Shown: one piece after another, positions 1 through 10,488 of the stretch
Layout of the letters: each line of letters begins with the position of its first letter
Numbering within the stretch: the first letter of the stretch is position 1
Source: Calamus simplicifolius
Lineage: Eukaryota; Streptophyta; Magnoliopsida; Arecales; Arecaceae
Reading direction: 5' to 3'
Assembly (NCBI GenBank): GCA_900491605.1
Contig: UESW01001877.1
Span: forward strand, 152,075 to 216,074
DNA: 64,000 bases
Position numbers and translations under genes: made by a program
The notes under the pieces: model-generated
What the model saw: the letters and a program-made list of their open reading frames with translations, nothing else
Told to the model about the DNA's origin: nothing
Database searches by the model: none

Positions 1-335
1 GCTGCCCGAATCCGAACGAAGTTTCATTGACGTTTGGTCTGGCCGGGGCTTGTAAGCTGCCCGAATCCGAACTAAGTTTTGGAGGTTTGGTCCGGCCGGG
101 GCTTATAAGCTGCCCGAATCCGAACGATGTTTCTTTGACGTTTGGTTCGGCCGGGGCTTATAAGCTACCCGAATCCGAACGAAGTTTCTTTGACGTTTGG
201 TCCAACCGGGGCTTGTAAGCTGCCCGAATTCGAACGAAGTTTTGAGACTGCTTCAAAACTCGACCCAACCGAGGTATGGGGATTTAATTCAAAGCTCGGC
301 CCAACAGAGGTATGGAGATTTAATTCAAAGCTCGG
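1..335. repeat. 55-bp and 36-bp tandem repeats 3' of integrase
   Basis: A unit of about 55 bp starting GCTGCCCGAATCC recurs at roughly 1, 56, 109, 164 and 219, with core CGTTTGG and GGCCGGGGCTT. From about 259 a different 36-bp unit (CTCGGCCCAACAGAGG...) occurs twice. The arrays lie between the end of pol and the unseen 3' LTR, the place where Tat elements commonly keep spacer arrays. The short reading frames across them are by-products of the repeats. Confidence 0.8.
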
Positions 336-476
336 GGAGATAGCTCGGTTGTGCCGAGGATAGGTGAGCGGCATCTATTTCCCATCATGACCCTTTCAGA
401 GAAAGGGGGCAAGTCTAAAAAGCGACCATGCCATGGATAATAGGAATAAGATGCCGAAGCTGTAAACGGGGCAAGT

Positions 477-1645
477 CTAAAAAGCGTACCCTACTGATAG
501 TATATGCGGAGATTGTACAAGTTCCACATCTGGGGAATGGATTTCCCGCTCAGGTCTTGGAGCTTGTGGTGCCAGGCCTGATGACTTCCGCCACTTGATA
601 GGAGCCTTCCCAGTTCGGAGACAGCTTTCCCTGCTCCAACAGTTTAGAGACGGATGCTTTCCGGAGGACCAGATCACCAAGCGAGAAAGATTTGCCTTTG
701 ACTCTGGAGGCATGGTAACGGGCCACTCTTTGCTGGTACGTGGCCACTCTAATTCGAGCTTTCTCTCTGATTTCTTCCACCAAATCAAGATTGGTGCGGA
801 GCTGCTCGTTGTTAGCCTTTTCTGAGTAGCTTTCCACCCGCGGAGAAGGAGGCCTATTTCCATGGGGATAACGGCTTCCGTGCCAAAGGCCATCCGGAAC
901 AGAGTCTCACCGGTGGGGATTCTCTGGGTGGTGCGGTAGGCCCATAGGACGTGATGAAGTTCGTCCGCCCATCTGCCCTGGGCTCTGGCGAACCGTGCTT
1001 TGATCCCTTGAAGCAGGGTGCGGTTAGTTACCTCGGCTTCTCCGTTGGCTTGCGGATGTCCTACCGAGGTGAGGCGATGACTGATGCCATGATCCTTGCA
1101 GAATTCTCGGAACTTGGGATTATCAAATTGCTTGCCATTATCGGTGATGATGGTATGCGGGAGGCCGAAGCGACAAATGATGGATCTCCACATGAAGTCT
1201 CTGGCCCGAGCTTCGGTTATCTGGGCTACTGCTTCGGCCTCGACCCACTTGGTGAAGTAATCAATGGCGACAAACAAGAACTTCCTCTGTCCAGTGGCGA
1301 GGGGAAAAGGGCCAAGAATATCCATCCCCCACTTAGCAAAGGGCCAAGCGGAGGAAATAGGGACCAAACTGGCAGAGGGGAGTCTCCAGATGTTGGAATG
1401 CCTCTGACACAGGTCACAAACTCGGACAAGATCATCAGCATCCTTTTGCATGGTGGGCCAGTAATATCCCTGGCGCAATACCTTGTGGCATAGAGATCGG
1501 CTCCCCAGATGATTGCCGCAAATTCCTTCATGTACCTCCCAAAGAGCATAATCAGCTTCAGACAGGCGGAGCATTTGAGCAGCGATATGGAAAAGGACCG
1601 CTTATACAGCTGGTCATCGATTAGCACATAATGGGTAGCCTGCAA
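477..1645 (-). pseudogene. integrase domain of gypsy element 1
   Basis: On the minus strand this encodes an integrase, the enzyme that joins retroviral-type cDNA to host DNA. The N-terminal zinc-binding HHCC module is visible (HEGICGNHLG followed by CDLCQRH). The catalytic core starts at WGMDILGPFP (first Asp), continues with IITDNGKQFD (second Asp), and the catalytic Glu is in NGEAEVTNRT. The C-terminal part after about position 840 continues in another frame (LGDLVLRK, NWEGSYQV), so there is at least one frameshift. The RNase H region follows upstream in element orientation. No intact integrase can be made from it. Confidence 0.9.
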
Positions 1646-2290
1646 TTTCAGCTTCCTTGCTGTCGGTGGAGTGACCCTTCTCTAAGGTACTTCATTATGG
1701 GGTCAAACCAGGATGATTCGACCTCAATCTGCATCACTCGGTTTACCTCTGCGATACTAGGCTTTTCCAGGATTTTTAGGGGAAACTTATGCTCGGAACT
1801 CATCGATTCTGCAGTCGCAAGCCGGACAATAGATCGGCATGGGCGTTCTCGATCTTGGGATCTGGATAACTTCAAACTCGGAAAAGTGAAAAAGCAAGTT
1901 CCGTACCTATTGGAGGTATTGAATCATGTTTGGCTCTCAGGCCTCGAACTTGCCCCGCACGTGACCGGCTACCAACTGAGAGTCGGTAAAGGCATTCAGC
2001 TTCTTCACTTTCAGATCATGGGAGATTTGGAGTCTAGTGAGCAGAGCTTCATATTCAGCTTCGTTGTTGGAGGCTGGGAAGGAGAATCGAACGCCGTACT
2101 CAAAGGTCGCCCCCTCCGGGCTGGTGAGGACTAAACCAACACCAGAGCCATGGGCATTGGAGGATCCGTCGACGTGGAGCAGCCATAGGGTGTTTGATCT
2201 TGATGTTCGGAGGAGTCTGGAGTGGAGCCATCTTCTGGGATGGTGCATTCAAGGAGGAAGTCAGCTAGAACCTGTGCTTTGATGGCCGGG
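1646..2290 (-). pseudogene. second RNase H domain and linker of gypsy element 1
   Basis: The minus-strand frame at 1937-2248 reads LLHVDGSSNAHGSG, EYEALLTRLQ and LNAFTDSQLVAGHV, the Asp/Glu/Asp pattern of an RNase H fold. It lies between the first RNase H and integrase, as in Tat-lineage elements. A linker (about 1648-1875, containing ATAESMSSEHKF) connects it to integrase in another frame. In autonomous elements this domain is thought to assist removal of the RNA strand. Here it is frameshifted at both sides. Confidence 0.82.
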
Positions 2291-3480
2291 CAAGGTTGAT
2301 ATCGGATATTATGCTCGCTTAACTCAACGGCCCACTTAGCCATTCTCCTGATGTCTCCGGGCGATGGACCACCGCCTTGATGGGTTGGTCAGTAAGGACC
2401 GTCACAGAATATGCCTGAAAATACGGTCGCAATCTCTGAACCGATATTACCAGGGCCAACACCAGCTTCTCGATTCGGGTGTACCTTGTCTCGGCGTCCC
2501 AGAGCAGTTTGCTGACATAGTAGATCGACTTCTGGGTCTTCTTCTCTTCTCTGACCAAAACCAAGCCAATCGCATCTTCAGAGACTGCCAGGTACAGAAA
2601 CAGCATTTCTCTCGGATTGGGGCTACTGAGGAGGGGTGGAGCCGAGATACTTCTTAAGGTCCTCGAATGATTTTTGGCACTCGGGAGTCCATTGAAAGTT
2701 CTTAGCAGATCGAAGAGCTTTGAAGAAAGAAAGGCTCCTCTCGGCCGACCGAGCCACAAAGCGGTTGAGGGCCGCAATCCTCCCCGTTAGGCATTGGACC
2801 TCTTTGACAGATGCTGGGGGCGCCATTTGCTGAAGGGCTTGAATCTTTTGCAGATTGGCTTCAATGCCTCGCTGAGAACCCATGAAACCTAGAAACTTCC
2901 CATAGTTGACACCGATGCACTTTGTTGGATTGAGCTTCATCCGATATTTTTGGAGTGTCGTGAAGCTCTCAGAGAGATCCTCGATATGCTGAGATGCTTC
3001 CCTTATTTTGACCAACATGTCATCAACATACACCTCCATGTTCCGACCGATTTGCTTCTTGAAGACCTTGTTTACCAGCTTTTGGTAAGTGGCACCTGCA
3101 TTTTTTAGACCAAATGGCATGACACGGTAACAATAGGTACCTCGGTCGGTTATAAAGGCAGTCTTTTCTTCATCCTCGGATGCCATCCGAATTTGGTTGT
3201 AGCCTGAATAGGCATCCATGAAGGTCAGCATCTGATGACCGGAAGTGGCTTCCACGAGCTGATCAATCCGAGGGAGAGAAAAACTGTCTTTGGGCATGCT
3301 TTATTAAGGTTGGTGAAGTCGATGCAGATCTACCATTTACCGCTCGATTTCTTCACCATGACAACATTGGATAGCGAGCTCGGATAATTTACCTCCCGGA
3401 TGAAGTTCGCTTTGATGAGCTTGTCAACCTCCTCCTCAATCGCCTTCTATCGGTCAGGGGCGAAGCTCCTTTTCTTCTGC
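2291..3480 (-). pseudogene. reverse transcriptase and first RNase H of gypsy element 1
   Basis: The RT core is at 2623-3297 (minus): LPRIDQLVEATSG, AYSGYNQI, YCYRVMPFGLKNAG and the catalytic box VYVDDMLV. The RT N-terminus continues upstream to about 3480 but carries in-frame stops. The connection and first RNase H follow at 2319-2777, with YYVSKLLWDAETRY and VLTDQPIK. The frame changes between RT and RNase H near 2640-2700. Motif order and spacing fit a gypsy pol, but the gene is not translatable as one protein. Confidence 0.9.
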
Positions 3481-4190
3481 TTCATGGGCCGGGACATCTC
3501 GTCCGCTTTAAGATGGTGGATGAGGATGTCTGGGCTGATTCCAGGCATATCAGAGGCTGACCAGGTGAAGACATCAGCATTCCTTCGAGAAAGTCGATCA
3601 GCTCCAGTCGGGGTTTCCCCTTTAGCAACCGATCCTTATGGTTCGTCAGGTCGGGCTTTGTCCAGCGGTACCTCCTCCAGCTCTTCAGCCGGTTCTCCTT
3701 GTTGCTCGGCAAAGTCCTTCCGAGCGTCCAGCCTGTACACTTCGGGCAGCTTGGTCTGAAGGCTGTGACGAAGCATTGCCGAGCTATAGCTTGGCTTCCT
3801 CGAACTACACCGACCCCTCGCTTGGTAGGGAACTTCATAACAAGATGTGGGATGGAGACGGCGGCTCCAAGGGACATTAGGCCGGGTCTTCCCAGGATTG
3901 CGTTGTAAGGCGACCAAAGCTTGGTCACCAGAAAATCTGCATACACAATGGTCACGCGGGGCCAGGTTCCTGCTCGGACCGTCAAGTTACAACCCCCTCC
4001 GGGGTAATGACATCGCCGGTGAACCCTATTAGGGTGGAGTCTACGGCTCGGAGATTCTCCATGAGAAGATTCATCTTCACAAACACATCAAGGTACAAAA
4101 CGTTGACGGAGCTTCCACTATCAATGAGAATTTGGCTTACATCATAGTTGTTTAAATTAAGAGATACAACTAGCGTGTCATCTTGCAGGA
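3481..4190 (-). pseudogene. aspartic protease region of gypsy element 1
   Basis: The minus strand around 4110-4135 reads ILIDSGSS, the active-site Asp-Ser-Gly of a retrotransposon aspartic protease. Downstream, at 3840-3985, comes DFLVTKLWSPYNAILGRPGL, the usual C-terminal part of plant gypsy proteases. The rest leads into RT. The frame changes more than once. The protease would cut the Gag-Pol polyprotein. The same module occurs, better preserved, on the plus strand at 33130-33470. Confidence 0.82.
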
Positions 4191-5358
4191 ACTGTATCCC
4201 CTGAAGTCATCGTTGGAGAAAGAGAGCTCATCAGTTCGCTCTTCGGCGCCGAACCTTCTTCATTGTCCCTCCCGCCCGAAGGACTACCGACCGCCTCAAT
4301 CACATTAATGTGGCCAGCAACTGGAGGATTTGGAGGAGGAAGAGGTTGCTGCTGGGGCTCAGGCCGGCGATCGCCCCCGTTTCTTGGCTCGGGGCCTCCC
4401 CTGAACCGATCTAGTCTACCCTGCTGGATGAGCCTTTCGATCTCATTCTTCAGTTGCCAGCACTCTTTAGTGTTGTGGCCATGGTCGCGGTGGTAGCGGC
4501 AATACTTGGCGGGGTCTCTCCGGGCCGCATTCCCTCGAAGAGGAGGAGGTCGAGGGAGTTGGCGCTCGATTTCCATAAGGATCTCCACTCTTGGGGCAGT
4601 AAGCGGAGTGAACCGGTTGAACCTCCTAGGAGGGCTCCGGGTGCGGTTCCTTGGCGGCGGCTGGGGAATCCTTTGGTGGCGAGGCGAGCTTGGCTGGCGG
4701 GCAGGTCGGTGCTTATCTGAGCCCTTGGGCTCCTCTTCTTTGTCAGCTCGGCTCGGGTAGCTCTCCGTGATTCCTCGACTCTGGCGTACTTATCCGCTAG
4801 GGCCATCATATCGGAGAGGTTTGGAGGGTAGCTAACCTCCAGCGCCAGGAAAAAGTCACTTTCCTTCAATACTCCGCCCGCCAGGGCGGACATGGCCACC
4901 TCATGATTAAGGTGGTCCACCTCCAGCATGGCCGTGTTGAAATGCCGAGATATTTCTTCAAGGACTCCCCCTCTCTTTGCTTAACCTCAGAGAGGGAGTC
5001 AGATCTCCATCGGTGACGATGGCTGCTGACGAACTGGTTGATGAAGAGGCGGCTCAGCTCATCAAATGAACTAACGGAACCTGGTTTTAAAGCATTGAAC
5101 CAGGTTCGAGCGCATCCCTTGAGGGTGGAAGGGAAGGCACGACAGAGGATCGCGTCTGATACCCCGTGGAACATCATGATCGACGGAAGCTGCTGAGATG
5201 GTCGTCGGATCGGAGGAGCCATGATAAGGCTCGATGGCGGGCAGCTTGACATGGGAGGGAATCACTTCCTCCATGATTTTCTTAGAGAAGGGGATGCCCT
5301 GCTCTGCCTTATTTTGAAGCGGATGGGCCTGCTTGGCGGCGTCTAGCTCTTGACGCAT
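4178..5358 (-). pseudogene. gag of gypsy element 1
   Basis: Capsid-type gag. The minus strand at about 4866-5252 has the retrotransposon gag core (LKGCARTWFNALKPGSVSSF, then a QREGESLKKYL-like segment). Near 4450-4500 lies the histidine/cysteine knuckle CRYHRDHGHNTKECWQLKNE typical of this clade. A proline/glutamine-rich tail follows. At least three frames are used, so several indels have accumulated. In a working element gag would form the cytoplasmic particle that packages element RNA. Confidence 0.85.
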
Positions 5359-5909
5359 TTCCTGGAGTTGGCGGCGATCTCCGCATCAGGAAGAACAGAA
5401 GGGGCAGGACGAGGAGGATACTGAGACGGTATTGAATCATGGCGAGAGAACACTGGGGAGAGGGATCGGGCCCTCCGAGATCTAGGAGATCTCTGCCGCG
5501 GACTCCTTGGGGAGCTGGTTCAGGTTCCCTAGGACGACGAGGGGGGTCGGCAACCCCATGCGGGCCGGAAGAAGAAATCGTTGGATGAGCGGGGCTGCAT
5601 CCTCCTCAGGAGGGTGAGGGGTAGGAGCAGCTGGACGGGGGGCTTCGGAGCACCCCTAAATCAGGTGGGCCAGAGCCTAGATTTGCTGGACCTGTGAGGC
5701 AAACTGGTCCTGGGTCACCGGGGCCGCCGATGGTGATGGAGTTTCAACTGGCGGTGGTGGCGCGCAACACTGCTCACCGGATCAGGCCTTTGGGAGGCGA
5801 CCTAATCTCGGGCTTCGGAGGTAGCCTTTCTTCGGTTAGCCATGGGAGGAGTTCTCTTTCAGATCGAGATCCTTGTCTCCTGGATCATAAGTTTATGGGA
5901 CTTGAGAGC
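5359..5909 (-). other. leader between primer site and gag of gypsy element 1
   Basis: This stretch lies between the primer-binding site and the first recognisable gag residues. It is GC-rich and may include a decayed gag N-terminus. No domain is recognisable and no intact frame spans it. Confidence 0.6.
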
Positions 5910-5928
5910 CCTTCCTCTAGCGCCAATC
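5910..5928 (-). promoter_or_regulatory. primer-binding site of gypsy element 1
   Basis: Directly inside the LTR the minus strand reads TTGGCGCTAGAGGAAGGG. The TTGGCGC start next to an LTR ending in CAACA is the usual form of the minus-strand primer site in plant Tat/Athila-type elements. I did not assign the tRNA. Confidence 0.7.
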
Positions 5929-6233
5929 TGTTGCTGCGAAATCTGTCCTCCAACTCGGACGCGCGCGTTCCGCACACTTGCTCACCCCTTCTTCCTACCA
6001 TTAGTGCTCTGCTCAGAGCTCTCGAAAGGCCACCCTAGAGAGGCTCTTCAGCAGGAGCCTTCTCCCCATATTTGTTGACTGCTGGTCTCCACTGACTTGA
6101 GCGTCAGAGGTCTTCCGCAGAGGGCCACCTACAATGCCCCTCGGTTGAGGACTGTTTTGCATGTCCAGCCAGGAGGGAGCCCACGCTACAGTCCGATCAT
6201 GCCTGAGTCGGAGGACAGATTTCGGCAGCAACA
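5929..6233 (-). repeat. 5' LTR of gypsy element 1 (305 bp)
   Basis: In plus orientation it starts TGTTGCTGCGAAATCTGTCC and ends with the near-perfect inverse (GGACAGATTTCGGCAGCAACA region), so the LTR has unusually long imperfect terminal inverted repeats of about 28 bp. The primer site abuts its left edge. The right edge is fixed by the start of LRR homology at 6234. ATATT at 6234-6238 is the expected target-site copy. Confidence 0.85.
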
Positions 6234-6505
6234 ATATTTAACCAGGAGAGATATTTCAATCTTCCAAGATCAGTGGGCATGAAACCGGTAAAATTGTTGC
6301 TTGGGAGATTGATAATCCGAAGTCTAGAGGCATTGGAAAGTGATGCTGGAATTGGTCCTCCAATTTGGTTTCCACCAAGAGAAAGATGCTGGAGATGTGG
6401 AAGTCTGGTGCCCATATCGGGTGGTAGGCTTCCCTGCAGCTGCCCTCCTGTAGCAGACAATACTTGCAAGGATGAGAGATTGTAGAGGGACGCAGGGATG
6501 ATACC
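6234..6505 (-). pseudogene. LRR receptor kinase relic, copy 1, distal LRR segment
   Basis: The minus strand encodes leucine-rich repeats (LQGSLPPDMGTRLPHLQHL, GGPIPASLSNASRLRI, NNFTGFMPTDLGRLKYL). It aligns colinearly with 31381-31652 in LRR copy 2 at roughly 90% identity by eye. Its left edge abuts gypsy element 1 and its right edge (TSD ATACC, 6501-6505) abuts the non-autonomous LTR element. The remaining LRRs and kinase would lie beyond the left end of the window. Confidence 0.9.
6501..6505. repeat. target-site duplication ATACC, left
   Basis: ATACC directly before the 5' LTR. The same five bases follow the 3' LTR at 12141-12145 and occur once at the homologous place in LRR copy 2. Confidence 0.92.
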
Positions 6506-6559
6506 TAATGGGGCCAGTTGACCCCATAAAAAATAAAATTTTTTGGATGGCTCACCTTA

Positions 6560-7070
6560 ATCTTGGCATCGGCCGACGGCCCCATTGGCCGACGGCTCCA
6601 AGGCCGACACCTCCAAGACCGACGGCCCCAAAGGCCGACGCCTCCAAGACCGACGGCCCCAAAGGCCAACACCTCCAAGATCGACGGCTCCAAGGCCGAC
6701 GGCCCCAAAGGCCGACACCTCCAAGACCGATGGCCCCAAAGGCCGATGCCTCCAAGACCGACGGCCGCAAAGACCGACGGCTCTAAGACCGACGGCCCCA
6801 AAGACCGACGGCTCCAAGACCGACGGCCCCAAAGGCCGACACCTCCAAGATCGATGGCTCCAAGCCGATGGCCCCAAAGGCCGATGCCTCTAAGACCGAC
6901 GGCCCCAAAGGCCGACGCCTCCAAGACCGACGGCTCCTCCAAGGCCGACGGACCCAAAGGCCGACACCTCCAAGGCCGACGGCCCCAAAGGCCGACACCT
7001 CCAAGACCGACGGCCCCAAAGGCCGACGCCTCCAAGGCCGGCACCTCCAAGGCCGGCACCTCAAGCCAGG
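6560..7070. repeat. tandem array 1 in LARD 5' LTR (GACGGCCCCAAAGGCCGA)
   Basis: Short units built from GACGGCCCCAAAGGCCGA and CACCTCCAAGACC alternate irregularly for about 500 bp. GGCC-N5-GGCC gives each unit a small inverted repeat. Long frames on both strands here arise because the repeat lacks stops. The homologous array in the 3' LTR is at about 10545-11040. Confidence 0.85.
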
Positions 7071-7189
7071 CGGCCCCGGCATCTTCCTAGCCGGCCCTCT
7101 ACGTCTCCAAGCTAGGCGGCCCCGACACTTCCCACCGGCCCCGGCACTTCCCAGTCGGCCCTGGCACACTCCTAGCCGGCCCCAGCGTC

Positions 7190-7545
7190 TCCAGTTCCGC
7201 CGAGTCGGCCAAGGCCATCCCTGGTCGCCCGACTCGCCCCGGTGTCTCCAGTTCCGCCGAGTTGACCAAGGCCATCCCCGGCTGGCCCGACTCGGTCCTG
7301 GTGTCTCCAGTTCCGCCAGTCGGCCAAGGCCATCCCCTGCCGGTCCGACTCGGCCCCGACGCCTCCAGTTCCACTGAGTCAGCCAAGGCCATCCCTGGTC
7401 GCCCGACTCGGCCCCGGCATCTCCAGTTCTGCCGAGTCGGCCAAGGCCATCCCCGGCCGGCCCGACTCGGCCCCGGCGTCTCCAGTTCCGCTGAGTCGGC
7501 CAAGGCCATCCCCGGCCGGCCCGACTCGGCCACGATGCCTCCAAG
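7190..7545. repeat. about 60-bp tandem array 2 in LARD 5' LTR
   Basis: Six units of about 59-60 bp, each with CCGAGTCGGCCAAGGCCATC followed by a CCCGACTCGGCCCCGG-like segment and CTCCAGTTCCG. The homologous array in the 3' LTR is at about 11160-11505. Confidence 0.82.
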
Positions 7546-7880
7546 TCCGTCGATTCGGCCCTGCCTCGGCACTGTCTTGCCAGCAGGATTGGTCCCAGCC
7601 ATCTCGAGTCGACCCAGCTTGGCCCTGATAAGATAGGATTTCCCAGTTCCCGCTAGATCAGCCCCAGCAGTTCAAGAAACTGCCTCTCTAAGCGCGCCGC
7701 CTGATAGCACCAGATCCGACAACCCAACAGCCCCACCGACTGATGGGACTTAGCCCACCAACCGCCGCTTTCTCCCTTTCCGATGGGACAGGACCCACCA
7801 ACCAGCGCAGATTCACGCAACTGAACTCCACAGACATCCCCTCCTCATGCAATCCCATGTGATCATGCCAGGGTCAACCC

Positions 7881-7890
7881 CTATAAAAAG
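7881..7890 (+). promoter_or_regulatory. TATA box in LARD 5' LTR
   Basis: CTATAAAAAG lies about 280 bp before the LTR end in a conserved context (GGGTCAACCC upstream). It is the likely start signal for the element transcript. An identical core sits in the 3' LTR at 11852-11861. Confidence 0.65.
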
Positions 7891-8166
7891 GTAATCCACT
7901 CACCAAATAGGTATGCACAATAATCCCCAAAATCGTTGCCTTAGCATTCAGGAAGGAATCCCTCCTCTGGGAAACCTCCTTTCTCATACTAAAAAGGGCT
8001 CACTCGAGCCCCTCTTCAGCTGTGACCTCAGTTGCTAACTTGGGCATCGAAGGATCCCACCGGAGACCCCCCTCCGGTCCTGGGACTTTCCTGCAGGTAA
8101 CCCGACGAAGCAGGATTCGAGAAGCACTTCATTCCCGACGTCAGAAGAGGTGATTGAGCATCATCA

Positions 8167-8185
8167 ATTGGCGCACCAGGTAGGG
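8167..8185 (+). promoter_or_regulatory. primer-binding site of the LARD-like element
   Basis: ATTGGCGCACCAGGTAGGG follows the LTR end directly. The TTGGCGC core is as in plant Tat-lineage elements, which suggests the partner that moves it is a Tat-type gypsy element. Confidence 0.75.
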
Positions 8186-8249
8186 GGGACGCGCTGAAGG
8201 AAAGAAACCTATCTCCTTGAGCTATAAGCCTCGTCCCCTCTAAGATTGC

Positions 8250-8420
8250 TATGGTGGTGATGCGCATGCCAGAGGTTCTTCCAATCGTGCTGGGAGGCAT
8301 CCACATCGCACTAGGCAGCGAAAGGCCACCCCCTCTGCTCCTTCACCACCAACTTCAGCTGCTCTGATTAACCAGCTGGCCATCCTTAATCGGCAAATCA
8401 AGCTTTGAAAGTAGCAGTTC
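8250..8420 (+). pseudogene. possible gag N-terminal remnant in the LARD-like element
   Basis: About 85 bp inside the primer site a frame starts near ATGGTGGTGATGCGCATGCC. In another frame a segment rich in Arg/Thr/Pro leads to SAALINQLAILNRQI, which resembles the start of Tat-type gag proteins. Frames break within 150 bp. The assignment is weak and based only on resemblance. Confidence 0.35.
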
Positions 8421-8867
8421 ATGAACTGCAAAGCAGCGCTCGGGGGCCACTCAGCAGCACCCCAAGCCTCTCAGCAACGCCCTCGATGGACTCCCCCAGC
8501 CATTCATCTTCAATGACCGCCGACTGTCGAGGCTTTCCTCAACAGACTCCAGCTTTGTCTTGGTTTCCAGTTTCTTCCCGGCCACAGGCATCTCGTCCTG
8601 GCCTCCAATGCGAGAGAAGGCCCAAGTAAGGGATACGACACTTCCAATCCGACTAACATGACTCCCTGGGGGGCAGGTCACCAGCGGACGAAAGTGCTCA
8701 AACCCGCAAAAGGAAAACATGGGAGCTACAAGAGCTAAGTACATTGCACTTAAGACGGTTTTCTTTCATTAATACTTAAAAATGTCATGCAGGGAAGACC
8801 TACCTTGCATCAACATCCAAGGCCAACCTCGCTTTGGCATCAAAAAGCCCTGGGCCAGCTAGGCAAC

Positions 8868-9205
8868 AAAGACCGACTCGCATCGGCAACAAAGACCGAC
8901 TCCGCGTCGGCACCAAAGACCGACTCTGCATCGACATCGAAGACTGACTCCGCGTCAGCACCAAAGACCGACTCCGCATCGGCAACAAAGACCGGCTCCG
9001 CGTCGGCACCAAAGACCGACTCCGCATCGGCACCGAAGATCGACTCCGCGTCGGCACCAAAGACCGACTCCGCATCGGCAACAAAGACCGGCTCCACGTC
9101 GGCACCAAAGACCGGCTCTATGTCGGCACCAAAGACCGACTCTGCATCGGCAACAAAGACCGGCCTCCACGTCGGCACCTCAAAGACCGGCTCCGTGTCG
9201 GCACC
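8868..9205. repeat. 24-bp tandem array inside the LARD-like element
   Basis: About 14 units of GACTCCGCGTCGGCACCAAA plus GACC, with two alternating variants (GCACCAAAG and GCAACAAAG). Because 24 is a multiple of three, the plus strand reads an 8-residue repeat (TKTDSASA/PKTDSASA) for about 170 codons. No start context or homology supports translation. Confidence 0.85.
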
Positions 9206-9309
9206 TTCAAGCTCAAGACCTGCGAATTCCAATCAACAGAGTTTCCTGGGGGGCAGGTCATCAACTCAGCAGAAGGAGACCAATTTCTTTAAAGAAAAAA
9301 CTCTCCAAG

Positions 9310-10035
9310 CTCTAATTCTCTGAACCTCGGCTGGGCCGAGCAACAATTCTCCGAACCTCGGCAGGGCCGAGCAAATAATCTCCGAACCTCGGCAGGGTCG
9401 AGCAACAATTCTCCGAACCTCGGCAGGACCGAGCAAATAATCTTCGAACCTCGGTAGGGCCAAGCAACAATCCTCCGAACCTCGGCTGGGCCGAGTAACA
9501 ATTATCTAAACCTTGGCAGGGCCGAGCAATAATTCTCCGAACCTCAGCAGGGCCGAGGAAATAATCTCCGAACCTCGGCTGGGCCGAGTAACAATTCTCT
9601 GAACCTCTGCAGGGCTGAGCAAATATTCTCCGAACCTCGGCAGGGCCGAGCAAATATTCTCCGAACCTCGGCAGGGCCGAGCAAATATTCTCCGAACCTC
9701 GGCAGGGCCGAGCAACAATTCTTCGAACCTCGGCAGGGCCGAGCAAATATTCTCCGAACCTCGGCAGGGCCGAGCAACAATTTTCCGAACCTCGGCAGGG
9801 CCGAGTAAATAATCTCCGAACCTCGGCAGGGCCGAGCAACAATTCTCCGAACCTCGGCAGGGCCGAGCAATAATCTCCGAACCTCGGCAGGGCCAAGCAA
9901 ATATTCTCCGAACCTCGGCAGGGCCGAGCAACAATTCTCCGAACCTCGGCAGGGCCGAGTAAATAATCTCTGAACCTCAGCTGGGCCGAGCAACAAAATC
10001 TCTAAACCTCGGTAGGGCCAAGCAACTTATCCCCG
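9310..10035. repeat. 31-bp hairpin array inside the LARD-like element
   Basis: About 23 units of 31 bp with core GAACCTCGGCAGGGCCGAGC. Each unit holds the inverted repeat CTCGGC-AGG-GCCGAG. A spacer alternates between CAACAATTCTC and CAAATAATCTC types. The array covers 725 bp with few degenerate units. The minus-strand frames across it are by-products. Confidence 0.88.
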
Positions 10036-10164
10036 AACCTAAACGGGATGCCACTCAGTCTGGCTAGCATACGCCCCCGAGTCGGTTCAAGTCCCTAATA
10101 GCCCGTACCCGCTCGAGTCACCTCCCGAACCAGCACATAAACACTCGAGGTGATTTTATTTTAG

Positions 10165-10310
10165 CCCCCGGTGGCTCTATTTATGCTTCGGCAATTTTAT
10201 CTCTGCCTCAGCGGTATTATTGCAGCCTCAACGGCTTTATCTCAGCCTCAGTGGCATTATCGCAACCTCCACGGCTCTATTTCTGCTTCGATAATTTTTC
10301 CATGCCCTCA
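10165..10310. repeat. short CTCAGCGG/TTTAT repeats inside the LARD-like element
   Basis: About five imperfect units of roughly 27 bp (for example GCCTCAGCGGTATTATTGCA and variants with GGCTTTATCT). They lie between the 31-bp array and the polypurine tract and have no coding content. Confidence 0.6.
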
Positions 10311-10467
10311 GCTAGCCAAAGAAGGCGTGAAGACGTCTATACAAGGTAGCGCAAGAGGATAGGGGTTTCCCCACCTAGAAGGAATCATGGTTGAAGTTAA
10401 CATGAAAGAGCAGATGCCAAGGTAAAGTTCTACACTCCTCTCGCTTAGCTGATGCGGGGCACGCAAG

Positions 10468-10488
10468 CTCAAGGAGTGTGGGGGCATT
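10468..10488 (+). promoter_or_regulatory. polypurine tract of the LARD-like element
   Basis: AAGGAGTGTGGGGGCATT stands immediately 5' of the 3' LTR. A purine-rich tract here primes plus-strand DNA synthesis. It fixes the element orientation as plus. Confidence 0.75.

Larger units (their letters stand above)
1..6233 (-). mobile_element. Ty3/gypsy retrotransposon, Tat-type, 5' part in window
   Basis: Reading the minus strand from right to left gives LTR (5929-6233), primer site, leader, gag, protease, RT, RNase H, a second RNase H and integrase. That is the Ty3/gypsy order, and the second RNase H before integrase is a feature of the Tat lineage. The 3' LTR lies left of base 1. The coding region is broken by several frameshifts and in-frame stops, so the element is dead. 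Immediately right of the LTR, at 6234, sequence homologous to an LRR receptor gene begins, so the element sits inside that gene. Confidence 0.92.
6506..8166 (+). repeat. 5' LTR of the LARD-like element (1661 bp)
   Basis: Starts TAATGGGGCCAGTTGACCCC (TGATGG in the other LTR) and ends GAGCATCATCA. The start itself is an inverted repeat (GGGGCCAGTTGACCCC region). It carries two GC-rich tandem arrays, then a TATA box and a conserved R/U5-like tail. It differs from the 3' LTR by many substitutions and by repeat-number changes. Confidence 0.92.

Noticed and set aside
951..1493. Plus-strand ORFs opposite gypsy pol (also 1631-2134, 45556-47384 and 48465-49582)
   Set aside because: Antisense shadows of clearly recognised minus-strand RT, RNase H, integrase and gag.
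6505..7602. Long Pro/Arg/Gly-rich ORFs on both strands in the LARD-like LTR (and 10452-11573)
   Set aside because: Translations of the GC-rich tandem arrays. Overlapping frames on both strands are equally long, which is a composition effect.
8787..9996. KTDSASA-repeat protein and minus-strand GPAEVRRI-repeat proteins
   Set aside because: By-products of the 24-bp and 31-bp arrays; no support for translation.
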